Part shown: positions 36,636 to 50,033 of the stretch, piece after piece
Numbering within the stretch: position 1 is the first letter of the stretch
Layout of the letters: every line of letters starts with the position of its first letter
Assembly (NCBI RefSeq): GCF_009901565.1
Contig: NZ_WXEW01000001.1
Span: 1,284,288-1,348,287, forward strand
Origin: Herbidospora solisilvae
GTDB taxonomy: Bacteria; Actinomycetota; Actinomycetes; Streptosporangiales; Streptosporangiaceae
Reading direction: 5' to 3'
DNA length: 64,000 nt
The notes under the pieces: generated by a model
Database searches by the model: none
What the model was told of the DNA's origin: nothing
What the model saw: the letters and a program-made list of their open reading frames with translations, nothing else
Translations under genes and position numbers: made by a program

Positions 36636-36971
36636 TCAGGACCTCCGGTCGAAGAGAACGGTGACGAGCACCGGGACGATCAGGATGGACAGGCCCAGCA
36701 CCGCGAGCCGCGCCATCATGTCGAGCGTGAGCCAGGCGATGACCTGGACCAGCAGGAACAGCACGAGCATGGCCGCGTTCTGGGCGCGCCGGCGCCGGGC
36801 CAGCACCCCGCCCTGCCGGGCCACTCTGACCGGCTTGGGCAGCACGGCCGTGATCCGGCCGCGCAGTTCCCGCCGCCGGGCCGTCCTGGCCTCGCGGCGG
36901 GCCCGTTCCTCTGCCAGGCGGGCCTTCTCGGCCTCCCTCTCGGCCCGGCGTCTGGCCCGCTCCTTGCTCAT
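36636..36971 (-). CDS. Small basic-coil membrane protein in the his operon
   Basis: A 111-residue protein. Residues 1-50 are an Arg/Glu/Ala-rich, probably coiled-coil or RNA-binding segment ([20 protein letters not shown]). Two helices follow ([20 protein letters not shown] and [19 protein letters not shown]). It overlaps the hisH stop as ATGA. I recall comparable genes at this place in other actinobacteria, but the family has no known function. It may anchor something at the membrane. Confidence 0.75.
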   Translation of the reverse strand: MSKERARRRAEREAEKARLAEERARREARTARRRELRGRITAVLPKPVRVARQGGVLARRRRAQNAAMLVLFLLVQVIAWLTLDMMARLAVLGLSILIVPVLVTVLFDRRS

Positions 36972-37606
36972 GAGAGGGTGTTCAGCCAGTTCTGGAGCAG
37001 GGTCGCCCCCGCGTCGCCGGACTTCTCCGGGTGGAACTGGGTGGCCATGAGCGGGCCGTTCTCGGCGGCGGCCACGAACGACACCCCGTGGGTGGCCCAG
37101 GTGACCAGCGGCGCCTTGAAGCCCTCGTCGTGGGGGACGAGTTCCCACTCGCGCACCCCGTAGGAGTGGACGAAGTAGAAGCGCGTGCCGGCGTCGAGGC
37201 CGGCGAACAGCACCGAGTCGGCGGGCGCGGTGACCGTGTTCCACCCCATGTGGGGCAGCACGGGCGCGTCGAGGCGCTCGACCGTGCCGGGCCACTCGCC
37301 GCAGCCCTCGGTGTGGACGCCGTGCTCGACGCCCTTCTCGAACAGGATCTGCATGCCGACGCAGATCCCGAGCACCGGCCGGCCGCCGGCCAGCCGCCGG
37401 GCGACGATCTGCTCGCCGCGCACGCCCCGCAGGCCGGTCATGCAGGCCGCGAAGGCCCCCACGCCGGGCACCACGAGACCGTCGCAGTTCAGCGCCTCGT
37501 CGAAGTCGGCGGTCACCGTCACGTCGGCGCCGACGCGCGCCAGGGCGCGTTCGGCCGACCGCAGGTTGCCCGAGCCGTAGTCGAGGACGACGACGTTCTT
37601 CTTCAC
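36968..37606 (-). CDS. hisH: Imidazole glycerol phosphate synthase, glutaminase subunit
   Basis: Supplies ammonia from glutamine to HisF. The 212-residue class I glutaminase has [18 protein letters not shown] at the start, [13 protein letters not shown], the nucleophile block [19 protein letters not shown] (Cys near residue 80), HMGWNTV, and [11 protein letters not shown] with catalytic His and Glu. GTG 37606 is chosen: it overlaps the preceding micropeptide stop as GTGA and matches the usual [10 protein letters not shown] start. A GTG at 37615 would add three residues. Confidence 0.95.
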   Translation of the reverse strand: MKKNVVVLDYGSGNLRSAERALARVGADVTVTADFDEALNCDGLVVPGVGAFAACMTGLRGVRGEQIVARRLAGGRPVLGICVGMQILFEKGVEHGVHTEGCGEWPGTVERLDAPVLPHMGWNTVTAPADSVLFAGLDAGTRFYFVHSYGVREWELVPHDEGFKAPLVTWATHGVSFVAAAENGPLMATQFHPEKSGDAGATLLQNWLNTLS

Positions 37607-37751
37607 TGCCACCACATCACTCCCGCCGTCAGGGCCAGCGCGGACAACACGCCGGTCACCACCGCGGCCAGCTTCAGCTTCTGCTTGGCGAAGGAGACCA
37701 CTCCGCCGATCAGGAAGAGGCCGATGAAGATCATGGCGCTGGAGGAGAAGT

Positions 37752-37755
<4 letters not shown>
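37603..37755 (-). CDS. 50-aa membrane micropeptide between hisB and hisH
   Basis: A 50-residue peptide with two hydrophobic helices ([17 protein letters not shown] and [21 protein letters not shown]) joined by KQKLKL, giving a positively charged turn. The GTG at 37755 overlaps the hisB stop as GTGA, and its stop overlaps the hisH start as GTGA. Perfect double coupling in the middle of the his operon argues that it is translated. Function unknown. Confidence 0.78.
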
Positions 37756-42397
<4,642 letters not shown>

Positions 42398-42425
<28 letters not shown>

Positions 42426-42850
42426 ATCGGGGTGGTCACCACGTTGCGCCCGCCGCCGCGGAAGTGGAGCCGGAAGCGGCCGGGCGGGATCGGCGAGATC
42501 CGGAACCCGCCCACCTCGTCGACCGGCAGGCCCGGCCCCGGCCCGGCGCCCGTGACGACGCGGACCTCTCCTTCGGCCGGCGGGTCGAGCTGGCCCAGCA
42601 GGGCGTCGCCGCTGACGCCGAGCTCGATCACCAGGCCCGACTCGGTCTGGAAGGCCAGGTCGCGCAGCGCGGCCACCTCGTCGGCCCGCACCAGCGGCCC
42701 GGCCGTGCCCACCGGGCTCAGCTCGGCCAGCTCGGCGTCGACCAGCCGCCAGGTGTAGATCGCCTGCCCCATCTCGACCAGCCCGGGAGGCACCGGGTCG
42801 GCGGCCCGCAGCGCGGTCGCGAGCTCCTCCATGAGGGCGTCGTCACGCAT
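42398..42850 (-). CDS. Small cytoplasmic protein of the second CHAT locus
   Basis: A 150-residue protein without membrane segments. N-terminus: ELATALRAADPVPPGLVEMGQAIYTWRLVDAELAEL, a helical part. The C-terminal half (LAFQTESGLVIELGV ... VRVVTGAGPG ... FRISPIPPGRFRLHF) looks like a beta-sandwich, as in carboxypeptidase regulatory-like domains. I recall similar small proteins near CHAT and sigma-factor genes in actinobacteria, without a known role. It follows the subtilisin-like gene by 53 bp on the same strand, so it is likely co-expressed. Confidence 0.7.
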
Positions 42851-42903
42851 GGCAGTCTCCTCCCTCGCGCCAGGGGGCCGCAGGCGGGCGGCCCGTCTGG
42901 ACA

Positions 42904-44154
42904 CTACAGGGTGAGCTCGGCGAGCACCTCGTCGGCGGACTCGGCCACGATGAGGTCGGCCGCCGCGCGGGCCGAGATGTTCTGCGCGACCGCGCGGGCG
43001 GCGATCTCGCCGACCACGGCGGCACAGGCGAAGGAGGTGCCGCTCCAGGTGGCGTACCCGGTGAACTGCAGTTTGTCCTGTACGGCCACCTCGCCGTTGA
43101 GCAACCGTTCCACCACGTCGACCTCGCCGGTGAGGTAGGTGCTGGTCACCGCGACGCCGTCGGCCAGCACGTTCACCCACGGGACCTTCGGGCTGAACTC
43201 GGCGCCCCGGGCGCCCACCGCGACGACGTCGGCGCAGGCGGCCGGCCAGACCGGGGTGACCTCGGTGATCCCCGCCGCCTTCCGCTTCTGCGTGGGCCGG
43301 CCGTGGTTGCCGGCCGCCGCGACCAGCACGATCGCGGGCGAGAGCCGCTGCACGGCCCGCTCCAGCACGGTCGGCGGGCGGTTGTCGTGGGTGGTGCAGC
43401 CGAACGACAGGTTGAGCACCCGCACGTCGGTCTTCAGGAACCCGACCATGGCCTTGGCGACCGACCACGAGGAGACCTCGACGCCCCTGTTGTCGAGGAT
43501 CGACCGCATGACCAGAACCGCGTCCGGGGCGTGCTTGAGGATCACGCCCGCGACGAAGGTGGCGTGGCCGACCGGCGAGGGGTGCGGGGCCGTGCCGGTG
43601 TAGATGTCCTTGGCCGAGGCGAGGAAGCGGCCCTCCAGGTCGGGGTGCGGAACGATCTTGGAGTCGAGGATGCCGACGTGCGGCCCGACGCCGGGGGCGG
43701 TCAGCCGGGCCAGGTCGGCGTTCACCGCCGGGGCCAGTTCGTCGGGCCGGCCGCCGCCGGTGTAGGGCGAGCCCTGGACGCCGTCGAGCAGCCGGTTCTT
43801 GGCCATCGGAGGCGACCAGCCGTCGTACCGCTCCTCGAAGGAGGTGCGGAGGGCGTACAGAAGGAGGTCGAGGGCGGGGATCGGGTCGTCGGGGTCGTAC
43901 TGCCCCTGCCGCGACCGGCGCACGCCCTCCAGGAAACCGTCGGCGAGCGCCGCCTCGATGGCGGCCAGCTCGGGCAGCTCGCAGAGCGTGAGGCCGAGTT
44001 CCGGGCTGGTGTCGACCTCCCGCCAGGTGTGGCCGGTGAGGTCGGTGAGGAGCCGCAGGATCAGCGTCTGGTACCGCAGGTCGACGACGAGCTGGTCGAC
44101 CTTCCAGGCCTCGGTGTCACTGCGGTAGACGCCGCCCGGGTCGGTGAAAGGCAT
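42904..44154 (-). CDS. Cytoplasmic subtilisin-like (S8) serine protease
   Basis: A 416-residue S8 peptidase without signal peptide. The catalytic triad is visible: Asp in HVGILDSKIVPHPDL (about residue 163), His in PVGHATFVAGVIL (about 194) and Ser in WSGTSFACAAVVGE (about 373), plus the oxyanion Asn in VAAAGNHG. An unfamiliar 130-residue N-terminal helical domain precedes the protease and may act as propeptide or adaptor. ATG 44154 has GGGAG 6 nt upstream. It is divergent from a TPR-CHAT gene with 97 bp between, suggesting joint control and a two-protease relay. Confidence 0.87.
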   Translation of the reverse strand: MPFTDPGGVYRSDTEAWKVDQLVVDLRYQTLILRLLTDLTGHTWREVDTSPELGLTLCELPELAAIEAALADGFLEGVRRSRQGQYDPDDPIPALDLLLYALRTSFEERYDGWSPPMAKNRLLDGVQGSPYTGGGRPDELAPAVNADLARLTAPGVGPHVGILDSKIVPHPDLEGRFLASAKDIYTGTAPHPSPVGHATFVAGVILKHAPDAVLVMRSILDNRGVEVSSWSVAKAMVGFLKTDVRVLNLSFGCTTHDNRPPTVLERAVQRLSPAIVLVAAAGNHGRPTQKRKAAGITEVTPVWPAACADVVAVGARGAEFSPKVPWVNVLADGVAVTSTYLTGEVDVVERLLNGEVAVQDKLQFTGYATWSGTSFACAAVVGEIAARAVAQNISARAAADLIVAESADEVLAELTL

Positions 44155-44251
44155 GGGATCTCCCTCGCGTGATTCGCCACTTCCGATTGATGAGCGGGCA
44201 CTCACCCGTTTGATACATCCCGCACGGAAATGGAATGGAAAACTGCGACGG
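44155..44251. promoter_or_regulatory. Divergent promoter region of the second CHAT locus
   Basis: 97 bp between the S8 protease start and the TPR-CHAT start. TGATACAT at about 44211-44218 is a -10-like site near the middle; AAAACT lies 7 nt before the TPR-CHAT GTG. Neither is certain. Confidence 0.4.
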
Positions 44252-46870
44252 GTGACGACGACCGAGGATCCGGCGCGGGCCGCGCTCGTGCTCGCCGAGG
44301 CCGATCCGGGGCGGGCGGTGACCGTCGCGGCGGAGCTGGCGGCGTGCGCCCGGGAACGGGGCGACCTGGCCGCGCTGTCGCGGGCCGAACGGGCGATGGG
44401 CATCGCGGCCGTCCACCTCGACGACCTGGCGACGGCGGCCCGGCACCTGCGGGCCGCGATCCGCACGGCGGGCCGGGCGGGCTCGCCCGAGCTGGCCGCC
44501 GAGGCGCGGATCCGGATGGCGTTCGTGACCAGCATGCGGGGCCGCCCCCGGCAGGCGCTGGCCGACCTGGAGGCCCTGCTGCCCGGCCTGCACGGCGAGT
44601 TGCGGGCCCGCGCCGACGCCCAGCGCGCCGCCGTCTTCAACCACCTCGGGCGGCACGCCGACGCGCTGGCCGCCTACCGCCAGGCCGTCCCCGTGCTGCG
44701 GCGGGCACACGACCACGTGTGGCTCCAGCGGGTGCTGTCCAACCGCGGCATCGTGTACGGCTACCGCCACGAGTTCGCCGCCGCCGAGGCCGACTTCCAC
44801 GAGGCCGAGGAGTTGTGCGCGGCCCTCGGGCTCGACCTGTCGCTCGCCGTGGTGCGGCTGAACCTGGGGTGGGTGCGGGGGGTGCGCGGCGACGTGCCGG
44901 GGGCGCTGCGCTACCTCGACCTGGCCGAGAGCCGCTTCCGCGACCTGGGCACCCACCAGCTCGGCTGGCTGCTCAGCGACCGGTCGGAGCTGCTGCTGTC
45001 CGTCGGGCTGACCGCCGAGGCCCGCGCAGCCGCCGAGGAGGCGGTCGCGGAGCTGCGCCGCCGCCGCCGCGCGATCGTCCTTCCCGAGGTCCGCCTCCTG
45101 CTCGCCCGCGCCGCCACCCTGGAGGGCGACCACGAGCACGCGGTCGAGGCGGCCCGGCGGGCGGCCCGCGAGTTCGGCGCCCAGCAGCGCCCGGAGTGGC
45201 GCTCCCTGGCCGCGTTCGCGGTGCTGCGATCACGCCTGGCGGCGGGCCACGCGGGCGTGTCGGCGGCCCGGTTCGCGGCCATCGCCGGGGAACTGGCCGA
45301 GGCCGGGTGGACGGCGGCGTCGGTGGAGGCGCGGCTGCTGGGCGCCCGGGTGGCGCTGGGCGCCTCGCCGGCCCCGGCAGCCCGTGCCCGCGCGCTCGAC
45401 CTGCTCACCGTCGCGGCGCGGTTCCGCCAGCGGGGGCCGGCGTTGTCACGGGTGCGGGGCTGGCACGCCGAGGCGCTGCGGCGGCTCACCCTCGGCGACC
45501 GGGCCGGGGCGGCGGCCGCGGTGCGGCGGGGCCTGCGGGTGCTCGACGAGCACCGGGCCGCGCTCGGGGCGACCGACCTGCGGGCCCATTCGGCCGAGTT
45601 CCGGGTCGAGCTGGCCGAGCTCGGGCTGCGCATGGCCCTCGACCGGGGCGGCCCGGCGCGGGTGTTCGCGTGGGCCGAACAGGGCCGGGCCAGCCATCTG
45701 CTGATGCGGCGGGTCCGGCCGCCCGACGACCCCTGGCTGGCCGGGCGGCTGGCCGAGCTGCGGGCGGTGGCGGCGGAGGCGCGGACGTCCAGAGACCCCT
45801 CGGTCACCGAGCGGCAGGCCGCGCTGGAGCGCCGCATCCGCGACCACACCCGCGCCCGGTCCGGGGAGACCCGCGCGCCCGACCGGGCCCGGCGGGCCCC
45901 CGGCGTGGTCCGGTCGCTGGCCCCGCTGCTCGGCGATCGCGTGCTGGTCGAGTTCGTGCTGCTCGACGGGGCGCTGCACGCCGTCACCGTCGCCGGGGGC
46001 CGGGCCCGGCTGACCACGCTGGGGCCGGTGGGCCCGGTGCGGGACCTGGTCGAGCGGGTGCCGTTCGCGCTGCGGCGGCTGGCCAGGTCGGGCGACGCGC
46101 GCGACGGCTCGTCGGCGGCGGCCCGGATGTTGCGGCACGCCGCCGCGCGCCTCGACGCGCTGCTGCTGGCGCGGCTCGGGCTGGGCGAGCGGCCTCTGGT
46201 GGTGGTGCCGACCGGGCCGCTCCAGGCATTGCCGTGGCCGGTGCTGCCCTCCTGTGCGGGGCGTCCCGTGGCGGTCTCGCCGTCGGCGGCGTTGTGGCGG
46301 GAGGCGGCGCTCGGGCCGGGTCACGGCGGCGGCGGGCCGGTGGTGGTGGCCTCGGGGCCCGGTTTGCCCGGCGCGGCGGCGGAGGTGGCCGAGGTGGCGG
46401 CCGTCCACGGCGTCACCCCGTTCGAGGGCGGCGCCGAGGAGACGCTGGCCGCGCTCGACGGCGCCCGGCTCGCCCATCTGGCCGCCCACGGCCGGGTCAA
46501 CACCGCCAACCCGCTGTTCTCCGCGCTGCACCTGGCCGACGGGCCGCTGACCGTCTACGACCTCGAACGGTTACGGGTCCCGCCGCGGCTGGTCGTGCTG
46601 GCCGCCTGCGAGAGCGGCCGGTCGGTGGTCAGGGCCGGAGACGAGCTGCTCGGGCTGAGCACCACCTTCCTGGCTCTCGGGACGCGGTGCGTGGTCGCCT
46701 CGATGGTGCCGGTGCCCGACGCCCGCGCCCGGCCGCTGATGACCGCCCTGCACGGGCGGCTCGCCGCCGGGCTGCCCGCCGCGACCGCGCTGGCGCGCAC
46801 CCAGCAGGAGGCCGGCGACGACGTGACGGCGGCGGGGTTCGTCTGCATCGGCGCCGACGTGAGCCCCTAA
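44252..46870 (+). CDS. TPR-CHAT protease
   Basis: An 872-residue cytoplasmic protein. Residues 1-450 are TPR-like helical repeats (for example LADLEALLPGLHGELRARADAQRAAV; AALGLDLSLAVVRLNLGWVRG). The C-terminal CHAT domain shows ALPWPVLPS, RLAHLAAHGRVN near residue 744 (catalytic His) and RLVVLAACESGRS near 785 (catalytic Cys), followed by LGLSTTFLALGTRCVVASMVPVPD. Both catalytic residues are intact. The TPRs probably bind an activating protein or peptide, and a natural candidate substrate is the divergent S8 protease. GTG 44252 is chosen; the frame is open to 44144. Confidence 0.88.
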   Translation: MTTTEDPARAALVLAEADPGRAVTVAAELAACARERGDLAALSRAERAMGIAAVHLDDLATAARHLRAAIRTAGRAGSPELAAEARIRMAFVTSMRGRPRQALADLEALLPGLHGELRARADAQRAAVFNHLGRHADALAAYRQAVPVLRRAHDHVWLQRVLSNRGIVYGYRHEFAAAEADFHEAEELCAALGLDLSLAVVRLNLGWVRGVRGDVPGALRYLDLAESRFRDLGTHQLGWLLSDRSELLLSVGLTAEARAAAEEAVAELRRRRRAIVLPEVRLLLARAATLEGDHEHAVEAARRAAREFGAQQRPEWRSLAAFAVLRSRLAAGHAGVSAARFAAIAGELAEAGWTAASVEARLLGARVALGASPAPAARARALDLLTVAARFRQRGPALSRVRGWHAEALRRLTLGDRAGAAAAVRRGLRVLDEHRAALGATDLRAHSAEFRVELAELGLRMALDRGGPARVFAWAEQGRASHLLMRRVRPPDDPWLAGRLAELRAVAAEARTSRDPSVTERQAALERRIRDHTRARSGETRAPDRARRAPGVVRSLAPLLGDRVLVEFVLLDGALHAVTVAGGRARLTTLGPVGPVRDLVERVPFALRRLARSGDARDGSSAAARMLRHAAARLDALLLARLGLGERPLVVVPTGPLQALPWPVLPSCAGRPVAVSPSAALWREAALGPGHGGGGPVVVASGPGLPGAAAEVAEVAAVHGVTPFEGGAEETLAALDGARLAHLAAHGRVNTANPLFSALHLADGPLTVYDLERLRVPPRLVVLAACESGRSVVRAGDELLGLSTTFLALGTRCVVASMVPVPDARARPLMTALHGRLAAGLPAATALARTQQEAGDDVTAAGFVCIGADVSP

Positions 46871-46873
46871 CCT
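46868..46873 (+). promoter_or_regulatory. -10 element of leaderless ybaK
   Basis: TAACCT, 6 nt before GTG 46880. It overlaps the stop codon of the TPR-CHAT gene. Confidence 0.6.
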
Positions 46874-46879
46874 AGGCGC

Positions 46880-47371
46880 GTGGCGAAGACGAAGGGCGGG
46901 CAGGGCACCCCCGCGACCGTGGCGCTGACCAAGGCCGGTGCCGATTTCACCCTCCACCCCTACGAGCACGACGCGAACGCGCAGGCCTACGGGGAGGAGG
47001 CGGCCGACGCGCTCGGCGTGCCCTACGAGCGGATCTTCAAGACGCTCGTCGCCGAGACCGAGGCGGGGCTCGCGGTGGCGGTGGTGCCGGTGGCCGGGAA
47101 GCTCGACCTGAAGGCGTTCGCGGCGGCGCTGAAAGGCAAGAAGGCCGCGATGGCCGAGGCGGCCAAGGTCGAGCGGGTGACCGGTTACGTGGTGGGCGGC
47201 ATCAGCCCGCTCGGCCAGCGCAAACGGCTGCCGACCGTGGTCGACGCGTCCGCGCTGGCCTTCGAGACGATCTACTTCTCGGCAGGGCGCCGGGGTCTTC
47301 AGATCGAGACGGCCCCGGGAAACCTGGTGACGCTCACGGGCGCCATCACCGCGCCGATCGCCAAGGACTAG
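46880..47371 (+). CDS. ybaK: Cys-tRNA(Pro)/Cys-tRNA(Cys) deacylase YbaK
   Basis: Trans-editing enzyme hydrolysing mischarged Cys-tRNA(Pro). The 163-residue protein has GTPATVALTKAGADFTLHPYEHD, YGEEAADALGVPYERIFKTLVAE (catalytic Lys in FKTL), VPVAGKLDLKAFAAALKGKKAAMA, VGGISPLGQRKRLPTVVDASA and IYFSAGRRGLQIE, all YbaK signatures. Leaderless start. It is 9 nt after the TPR-CHAT gene but with its own promoter, so probably independent of that system. Confidence 0.94.
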   Translation: MAKTKGGQGTPATVALTKAGADFTLHPYEHDANAQAYGEEAADALGVPYERIFKTLVAETEAGLAVAVVPVAGKLDLKAFAAALKGKKAAMAEAAKVERVTGYVVGGISPLGQRKRLPTVVDASALAFETIYFSAGRRGLQIETAPGNLVTLTGAITAPIAKD

Positions 47372-47377
47372 CCAGGG

Positions 47378-48283
47378 CTAGGCGGGCTCGGCCAGGGAGC
47401 CGCAGACGAAGCCCTCTTCACGCTCGGGGTCGAGCTGGACCTGCGTGAGGTTGGTGGTCTCCATCGGGCGGCGGAACGTCTCCTGCTTGTCGCAGTCGTA
47501 CAGCAGGTAGGTTCCGTCGCTCTCGCCGAGCAGCATCATCCAGCGGCCGTCGTAGAGCGGCTTGTCGTCCTCGGCGTTGGTGAGGATCGCCCACTGGTCC
47601 TGGAAGCCGACCGTGCTGAGCAGGAAGTTCGCCTGGCCGGTGTCGCGCATGGTCTCCGCCGCCGAGGCGAGGTTCAGGATCAGCAGGAAGCCCAGGCCGA
47701 GGCCGGTCAGCCCGCCGACGAGCACCTTCAGCCCGGCCCTGCCGACGGGCCGGCGGCGCAGCAGCTGGAAGGGCACCAGGAAGGTCACCACGCCCAGCCC
47801 GACCGCGATGACGACCATGACCGTCAGGTCGAGATCGGCGAAGAAGTTGTAGAACCCCCAGTACGTCGCCCCGCTCCACAACGCGGCGATCAGCCCGGCC
47901 ACCCACGGCCGCGACCTGATCCACGACACCGTGCGCCCGGCCGCGCCGAGGGTGATCACGTTGACGAGCCAGGCCAGGCCGACGAGCAGGCCGAGCAGCG
48001 GCACGCCCAGCAGCAGGACCAGCACCAGCGTGCTCATGAGGCGGCTGAACAGGACCGACTGGTCGATGCCGGCCTGCTGCGGGTTGATGCCGAACGCCGC
48101 GTAGATCTCCTCGACGCCGAGGTAGAGGACGGCGTACAGGGCCACGCCGATCGGGAGCACGACGGAGGCGACGCGTTCGAGCAGGCCCATCACGCTGCCG
48201 CGGTCGTCGCTCTCCTCGGTCGGCCGGACTTCCGGCATGTCCCGATTTCGCGTCTCATCTATGGGAATTTCTTGATCTATCAC
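47378..48283 (-). CDS. Multi-helix membrane protein of unknown function
   Basis: A 301-residue protein. After an acidic cytoplasmic head (about 30 residues) come about five helices (for example VLPIGVALYAVLYLGV, LVLVLLLGVPLLGLLVGLAW, LTVMVVIAVGLGVVTFLV, GGLTGLGLGFLLIL). A C-terminal soluble domain with DGRWMMLLGESDGTYLLYDCDKQETFR resembles domains that sense or bind a ligand outside. No family is recognised. GTG 48283 lies 8 nt after TACCCT; a TTG at 48289 is also possible. It converges with ybaK. Confidence 0.7.
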   Translation of the reverse strand: MIDQEIPIDETRNRDMPEVRPTEESDDRGSVMGLLERVASVVLPIGVALYAVLYLGVEEIYAAFGINPQQAGIDQSVLFSRLMSTLVLVLLLGVPLLGLLVGLAWLVNVITLGAAGRTVSWIRSRPWVAGLIAALWSGATYWGFYNFFADLDLTVMVVIAVGLGVVTFLVPFQLLRRRPVGRAGLKVLVGGLTGLGLGFLLILNLASAAETMRDTGQANFLLSTVGFQDQWAILTNAEDDKPLYDGRWMMLLGESDGTYLLYDCDKQETFRRPMETTNLTQVQLDPEREEGFVCGSLAEPA

Positions 48284-48332
48284 GGTCAAGCAGGGTACAG
48301 ATCATTGACTAGATGAGTGACTGAAACTTCAA

Positions 48333-49088
48333 TTATTTGTTCGCGTGCGGGTCTGTGGCGTTGAGCACAGTCACGACGTGGTCGTAGTCGCCCCGCCGCT
48401 CGGCCTCACGCAGGAACTTCACCCGCTCGACCAGGATCTCCTCGGCGTCGGGCCGCGTCTCCAGCAGGGTCATGACCTCGGCCACGAAGTCGTCGAGGGG
48501 CAGCGCCCGCTCGTTGTCCCGCTGGCCGGGCATCAGGTCGGTCTGGACCGACGGCGGCACCAGCTCGACGACCCTGACCTTCGTGTACTGCAGGCGGATC
48601 GACTCGCTGAGCATGTGAATGGCGGCCTTGGAGGCGTTGTAGCTCGGGGTGGCCTTCAGCGGGGTGAAGGCCAGGCCCGAGGAGACGGTGACGATCGTCG
48701 GGTCGGGCTGCTTCTGCAGGTGCTCGATGAACGCGGCGATCAGCCTGATAGGTCCCAGGACGTTGGTCGTGACGACCGTCTCGGCCGTGGCCAGGAAGTC
48801 GTCGGGCCGGGTCCAGTCCTCGGCGCGCATGATCCCGGCCATGGTGACCAGCACGTTGAGGTCGGGATGACGCCGCAGCACCTCGTCGGCGGCCTGCCGG
48901 ATGCTGTTGGCGTCGGCGGTGTCGACGCGGACCGTGCCGAAGCCCTCGGCCTTCAGCTCGTCGAGGATCCCGGTCCGGCGCCCGCCGACGACGACGGTGT
49001 TGCCCCTGTCGCGCAGGGCCCTGGCCAGAGCGAGCCCGATGCCGCTGGTGGCGCCGGGGATGAAGATCGTGTTTCCGGTGATGTCCAT
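48333..49088 (-). CDS. SDR family oxidoreductase (DltE-like)
   Basis: A 251-residue classical short-chain dehydrogenase: IFIPGATSGIGLALARAL (cofactor loop), NVLVTMAGIM, VTVSSGLAFTPLKATPSYNASKAAIHM with Ser, Tyr and Lys of the active site, then VELVPPSVQTDLMPG. The DltE-like subgroup is usual for this pattern; substrate unknown. It is divergent from an XRE-type regulator 102 bp away, which is probably its repressor or activator (inference from gene arrangement). Confidence 0.87.
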   Translation of the reverse strand: MDITGNTIFIPGATSGIGLALARALRDRGNTVVVGGRRTGILDELKAEGFGTVRVDTADANSIRQAADEVLRRHPDLNVLVTMAGIMRAEDWTRPDDFLATAETVVTTNVLGPIRLIAAFIEHLQKQPDPTIVTVSSGLAFTPLKATPSYNASKAAIHMLSESIRLQYTKVRVVELVPPSVQTDLMPGQRDNERALPLDDFVAEVMTLLETRPDAEEILVERVKFLREAERRGDYDHVVTVLNATDPHANK

Positions 49089-49178
49089 GTCCCCGACCCT
49101 TCCCCCTCCGCCGGGAGAGGTGCAGAGACCAGTTGTCGGGGGATCGGCGGTCCCTGGTTACCGGTCCCGGGGCGTGCG

Positions 49179-49184
49179 TAGGTT
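49179..49184 (+). promoter_or_regulatory. -10 element of leaderless XRE-type regulator
   Basis: TAGGTT, 6 nt before GTG 49191. Confidence 0.6.
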
Positions 49185-49190
49185 GGGGAC

Positions 49191-50033
49191 GTGGACCGCT
49201 CAGCCCTCTCCGACTTCCTCCGCCGTCACCGGGAGGCGTTGCGCCCCGAAGACGTGGGCCTGCCCGAAGGCGCCCGGCGGCGCGCGCCCGGCCTGCGGCG
49301 CGAGGAGGTGGCCGCCCTCGCGCTGATGTCGACCGACTACTACACGCGGCTCGAACAGCGCCGCGGGCCGCAGCCCAGCGAGCAGATGCTCACCGCGCTG
49401 GCCCGCGCGCTCCGGCTGACCGGCGACGAACGCGCCTACCTGTTCCGCGTGGCCGGCCGGAACGCCCCCGAGACCTTCACCGGCTCGGGCCACGTGGCCC
49501 CGGCCCTGCTGCGGGTGCTCGACCGCCTCGACGACACCCCCGCGCTGATCCTGTCGAACCTGGGCGAGACCCTGGTCGCCAACCGGATGGCCCAGGCCCT
49601 GCTCGGCGACCGGTCGGGCTACACGGGCCTGGCCCGCAGCGAGATCTACCGCTGGTTCACCGACCCGGAGAACGAACGCCGCCTCTACCCCGAGGACGAC
49701 CGTCCCCGCCAGAGCCGGGCCATGGTGGCGAGCCTGCGGGCGGCGTACGGGACGATGGGCCCGAAGTCGCGCGCGGGCGAACTGGTCACGGCCCTCCAGA
49801 AGGCCAGCCCGGAGTTCACCGAGATCTGGGACCGCCACGAGGTGGCCCGCCGGTTCGAGGACCACAAGGTCCTCATCCACCCGCAGCTCGGCCCGATCGA
49901 ACTCGACTGCCAGGTCCTCTTCACCGAGGACCAGTCGCAGACGCTGCTGGTGCTGACCGCTCCCCCGCGCAGCGAGGGCGACGAGAAGCTGAAGCTGCTC
50001 GCGGTCGTGGGCCACGAGCGGTTCCCGGTCTAG
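49191..50033 (+). CDS. XRE-type regulator with MmyB-like ligand-binding domain
   Basis: A 280-residue regulator. The N-terminal helix-turn-helix reads ALSDFLRRHREALRPEDVGLP, RRRAPGLRREEVAALALMSTDYYTRLEQRRGPQPSEQML. The C-terminal domain is MmyB-like (RYLFR-type segment AYLFRVAGRNAP, LILSNLGETLVANRMAQALLGD, RSEIYRWFTDPENERR, LIHPQLGPIELDCQVL). The known MmyB-type domain binds fatty-acid-like ligands. It probably controls the divergent SDR gene. Leaderless. Its stop is immediately followed by the stop of the convergent SEC-C gene. Confidence 0.9.
   Translation: MDRSALSDFLRRHREALRPEDVGLPEGARRRAPGLRREEVAALALMSTDYYTRLEQRRGPQPSEQMLTALARALRLTGDERAYLFRVAGRNAPETFTGSGHVAPALLRVLDRLDDTPALILSNLGETLVANRMAQALLGDRSGYTGLARSEIYRWFTDPENERRLYPEDDRPRQSRAMVASLRAAYGTMGPKSRAGELVTALQKASPEFTEIWDRHEVARRFEDHKVLIHPQLGPIELDCQVLFTEDQSQTLLVLTAPPRSEGDEKLKLLAVVGHERFPV

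Noticed and set aside
48284..48332. AT-rich spot with repeated TGACT, considered as an attachment site or operator
   Set aside because: Too short and irregular. It only stands out because the genome is so GC-rich, and it probably reflects promoter DNA of the minus-strand membrane protein gene.
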